Origin: an uncultured Caryophanales bacterium
GTDB taxonomy: Bacteria; Bacillota_I; Bacilli_A; Acholeplasmatales; Anaeroplasmataceae
Assembly (NCBI GenBank): GCA_946405105.1
Contig: CAMJFY010000014.1
Coordinates: forward strand, 1 to 35,661
Length of the DNA stretch: 35,661 bases
Reading direction: 5' to 3'
Positions 34,645 through 35,661 of the stretch are shown in pieces (the stretch's first letter is position 1; the number at the start of each line of letters is the position of its first letter). Under the pieces are notes generated by a model, which had not been told where the DNA came from, did not search any database, and worked only from the letters and a program-made list of their open reading frames with translations. The position numbers and the translations under genes were made by a program.

Positions 34645-34677
34645 TAATCTAGTGTGTTACAAACGGAGGAAAGTAAA

Positions 34678-35607
34678 ATGAATGATTTTGTAATTGTATG
34701 TGATGTTACATGTGACCTTAATGAAGAATTAAGAAAAAGATTTGACATCGAATATGTTAAGGGCCATATGACTACACCAGATGGAAAAGAACTTGTTACA
34801 GTTCTTGAATGGAAGGATTTCACTCATGATGAATTCTATGCTGATTTAAAGAAGAACCCTAATGGTTATTCTACTTCTCCAGCATCACCTGAGGAATTCA
34901 AGATTGAATTTGAAAAATATTTAAAGGAAGGTAAAGATATTTTATCTTTATCTATTTCTACAGGATTATCAGGAACATATAATTTCTCTTTAGCTGCAGC
35001 TGAAATGCTAAAAGCTGAATATCCAGATAGAAAGATTATTTGTATTGATTCATTAAGATTCTCTACAGGCTTTGGTTTATTAGCTGTTAGAGCTTCTGAA
35101 TTAAGAGCTCAAGGAAAGAGCATTGATGAAGTTGCTGCATGGGTTGAAGAAAATAAGTGCTGCTTACATGAAGCAGGATTCCTTGATGACCTATCTTTCG
35201 TAGCTGCAAAGGGTAGATTATCTAAATCTAAAGCTTTCATGGGTACATTAATCGGAATTAAGCCTATGGGTGAATTTGATTATAATGGTTTAACTACTAT
35301 TTTAGGTAAGGTTAAGGGCGATAAGAAAGCTATTGATACTGCTGTTGAATATATGAAGAAGACTATTATTAACCCTGAAGAACAAATTATCTTCATCGCT
35401 AATACTAATAGATTAAAACAAGCTTTATTATTCAAAGAAAAGATTGAAGCTGAAATCAAACCAAAGGAAATCATTATGACAGATGTATATCCTGCAGATG
35501 GTATTAACATCGGACCAGGATTAATGAATGCTGTATATTTCGGTACTAAAATTACTGAAGGCTTAGTTGAAGAAAAGAAAATCTTCTCTGAAATTACTGG
35601 TAAGTAA
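34678..35607 (+). CDS. DegV-family fatty-acid-binding protein (FakB type)
   Basis: A 309-residue DegV/FakB protein. It binds one fatty acid and presents it to FakA for phosphorylation. Family motifs are the N-terminal VIVCDVTCDL, STSPAS (65-70), ISTGLSGTY (93-101, with the conserved Ser and Thr), and KGRLSK in the lid region. The true start is the ATG at 34678 after GGAGG; a TTG-based extension to 34654 is not supported. It is divergent from fakA, with closely matched promoters. A terminator follows. Which fatty acid it prefers cannot be told. Genomes usually have several DegV proteins, so it need not be the only partner of this FakA. Confidence 0.93.
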   Translation: MNDFVIVCDVTCDLNEELRKRFDIEYVKGHMTTPDGKELVTVLEWKDFTHDEFYADLKKNPNGYSTSPASPEEFKIEFEKYLKEGKDILSLSISTGLSGTYNFSLAAAEMLKAEYPDRKIICIDSLRFSTGFGLLAVRASELRAQGKSIDEVAAWVEENKCCLHEAGFLDDLSFVAAKGRLSKSKAFMGTLIGIKPMGEFDYNGLTTILGKVKGDKKAIDTAVEYMKKTIINPEEQIIFIANTNRLKQALLFKEKIEAEIKPKEIIMTDVYPADGINIGPGLMNAVYFGTKITEGLVEEKKIFSEITGK

Positions 35608-35616
35608 AATAACAAT

Positions 35617-35640
35617 CCACCCGTTCAACGGGTGGTTTTT
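35617..35640 (+). terminator. Terminator of the DegV gene
   Basis: GC-rich stem CCACCCG with CGGGTGG (extendable by two A-T pairs) around TTCAA, followed by TTTTT. Confidence 0.93.
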
Positions 35641-35661
35641 CGGCTACGCTATAAGCGCCTA

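Noticed and set aside
35641-35661. Locally GC-richer tail at the end of the window (GGCTACGCTATAAGCGCC)
   Set aside because: Too short to identify; it could begin an RNA or repeat, but there is no support in the window.

Overview
The window is AT-rich, densely packed bacterial chromosome. Genes have strong GGAGG-type ribosome binding sites, short intergenic gaps and sigma-A-like promoters. Stops are nearly all TAA or TAG. One gene, the acyl ligase-ACP at 30413, ends in TGA inside an ATGA overlap, which argues for the standard bacterial code rather than the Mycoplasma code. PcrA, the TsaE-TsaB-RimI-TsaD cluster, a FakA/DegV pair, lipoproteins and a Fur repressor point to a low-GC Gram-positive lineage (Bacillota). 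The glutaminyl-tRNA synthetase and the overall style suggest an Erysipelotrichia/RF39-like gut relative; this placement is inference. No rRNA, tRNA, CRISPR array, insertion sequence or phage gene was found.

Layout from left to right. (1) 54-525: a Fur-family repressor with a consensus promoter and a perfect 7-1-7 Fur box over its own start site. (2) 571-6424, minus: glnS, an ABC-F ATPase, pcrA and a small membrane-anchored protein. (3) 6524-9455, minus: the t6A operon tsaE-tsaB-rimI-ybaK-tsaD. (4) 9564-11612, minus: two G3E GTPases, one with a very large His/Asp/Cys metal-binding insert and one apparently joined to a DUF1980-like domain. (5) 11715-13485, minus: two paralogous membrane-anchored proteins of unknown function and a possible 19-codon leader ORF. 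(6) 13597-14763: a TIR-like plus TPR protein. (7) 14875-18077, minus: an ABC importer lipoprotein and permease with no ATPase gene, then a MATE exporter whose ribosome binding site lies in the preceding terminator stem. (8) 18201-18986, plus: a TrmH-type RNA methyltransferase. (9) 19111-20895, minus: an Ldh2-type dehydrogenase and a Sel1-repeat protein. (10) 21009-27984: two divergent surface-carbohydrate units. One has a GT2-GtrA glycosyltransferase, an SGNH esterase and an 845-residue protein of unknown role. The other has an alpha/beta hydrolase with Cys in the nucleophile position and a NodB-type deacetylase. (11) 28004-29115: a DUF6273-like lipoprotein whose promoter spacer contains an (AT)9 tract. 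(12) 29142-35607: a lipid-related block with FakA, a phosphopantetheinyl transferase, an acyl ligase fused to an acyl carrier protein and a tandem PlsC acyltransferase, divergent from a DegV/FakB-type fatty-acid-binding protein.

The best candidate for an undescribed system is block 12. Four genes overlap by 1, 13 and 4 bases and encode fatty-acid phosphorylation, carrier-protein priming, acyl adenylation onto a built-in carrier and acyl transfer. The companion fatty-acid-binding protein is divergent. This could be a self-contained acyl-capture and acyl-transfer route. Secondary candidates are the possibly phase-variable lipoprotein promoter, the metal-sink GTPase operon, the large GAP1-like protein, the TIR-TPR protein and the RBS-sequestering terminator before the MATE gene.
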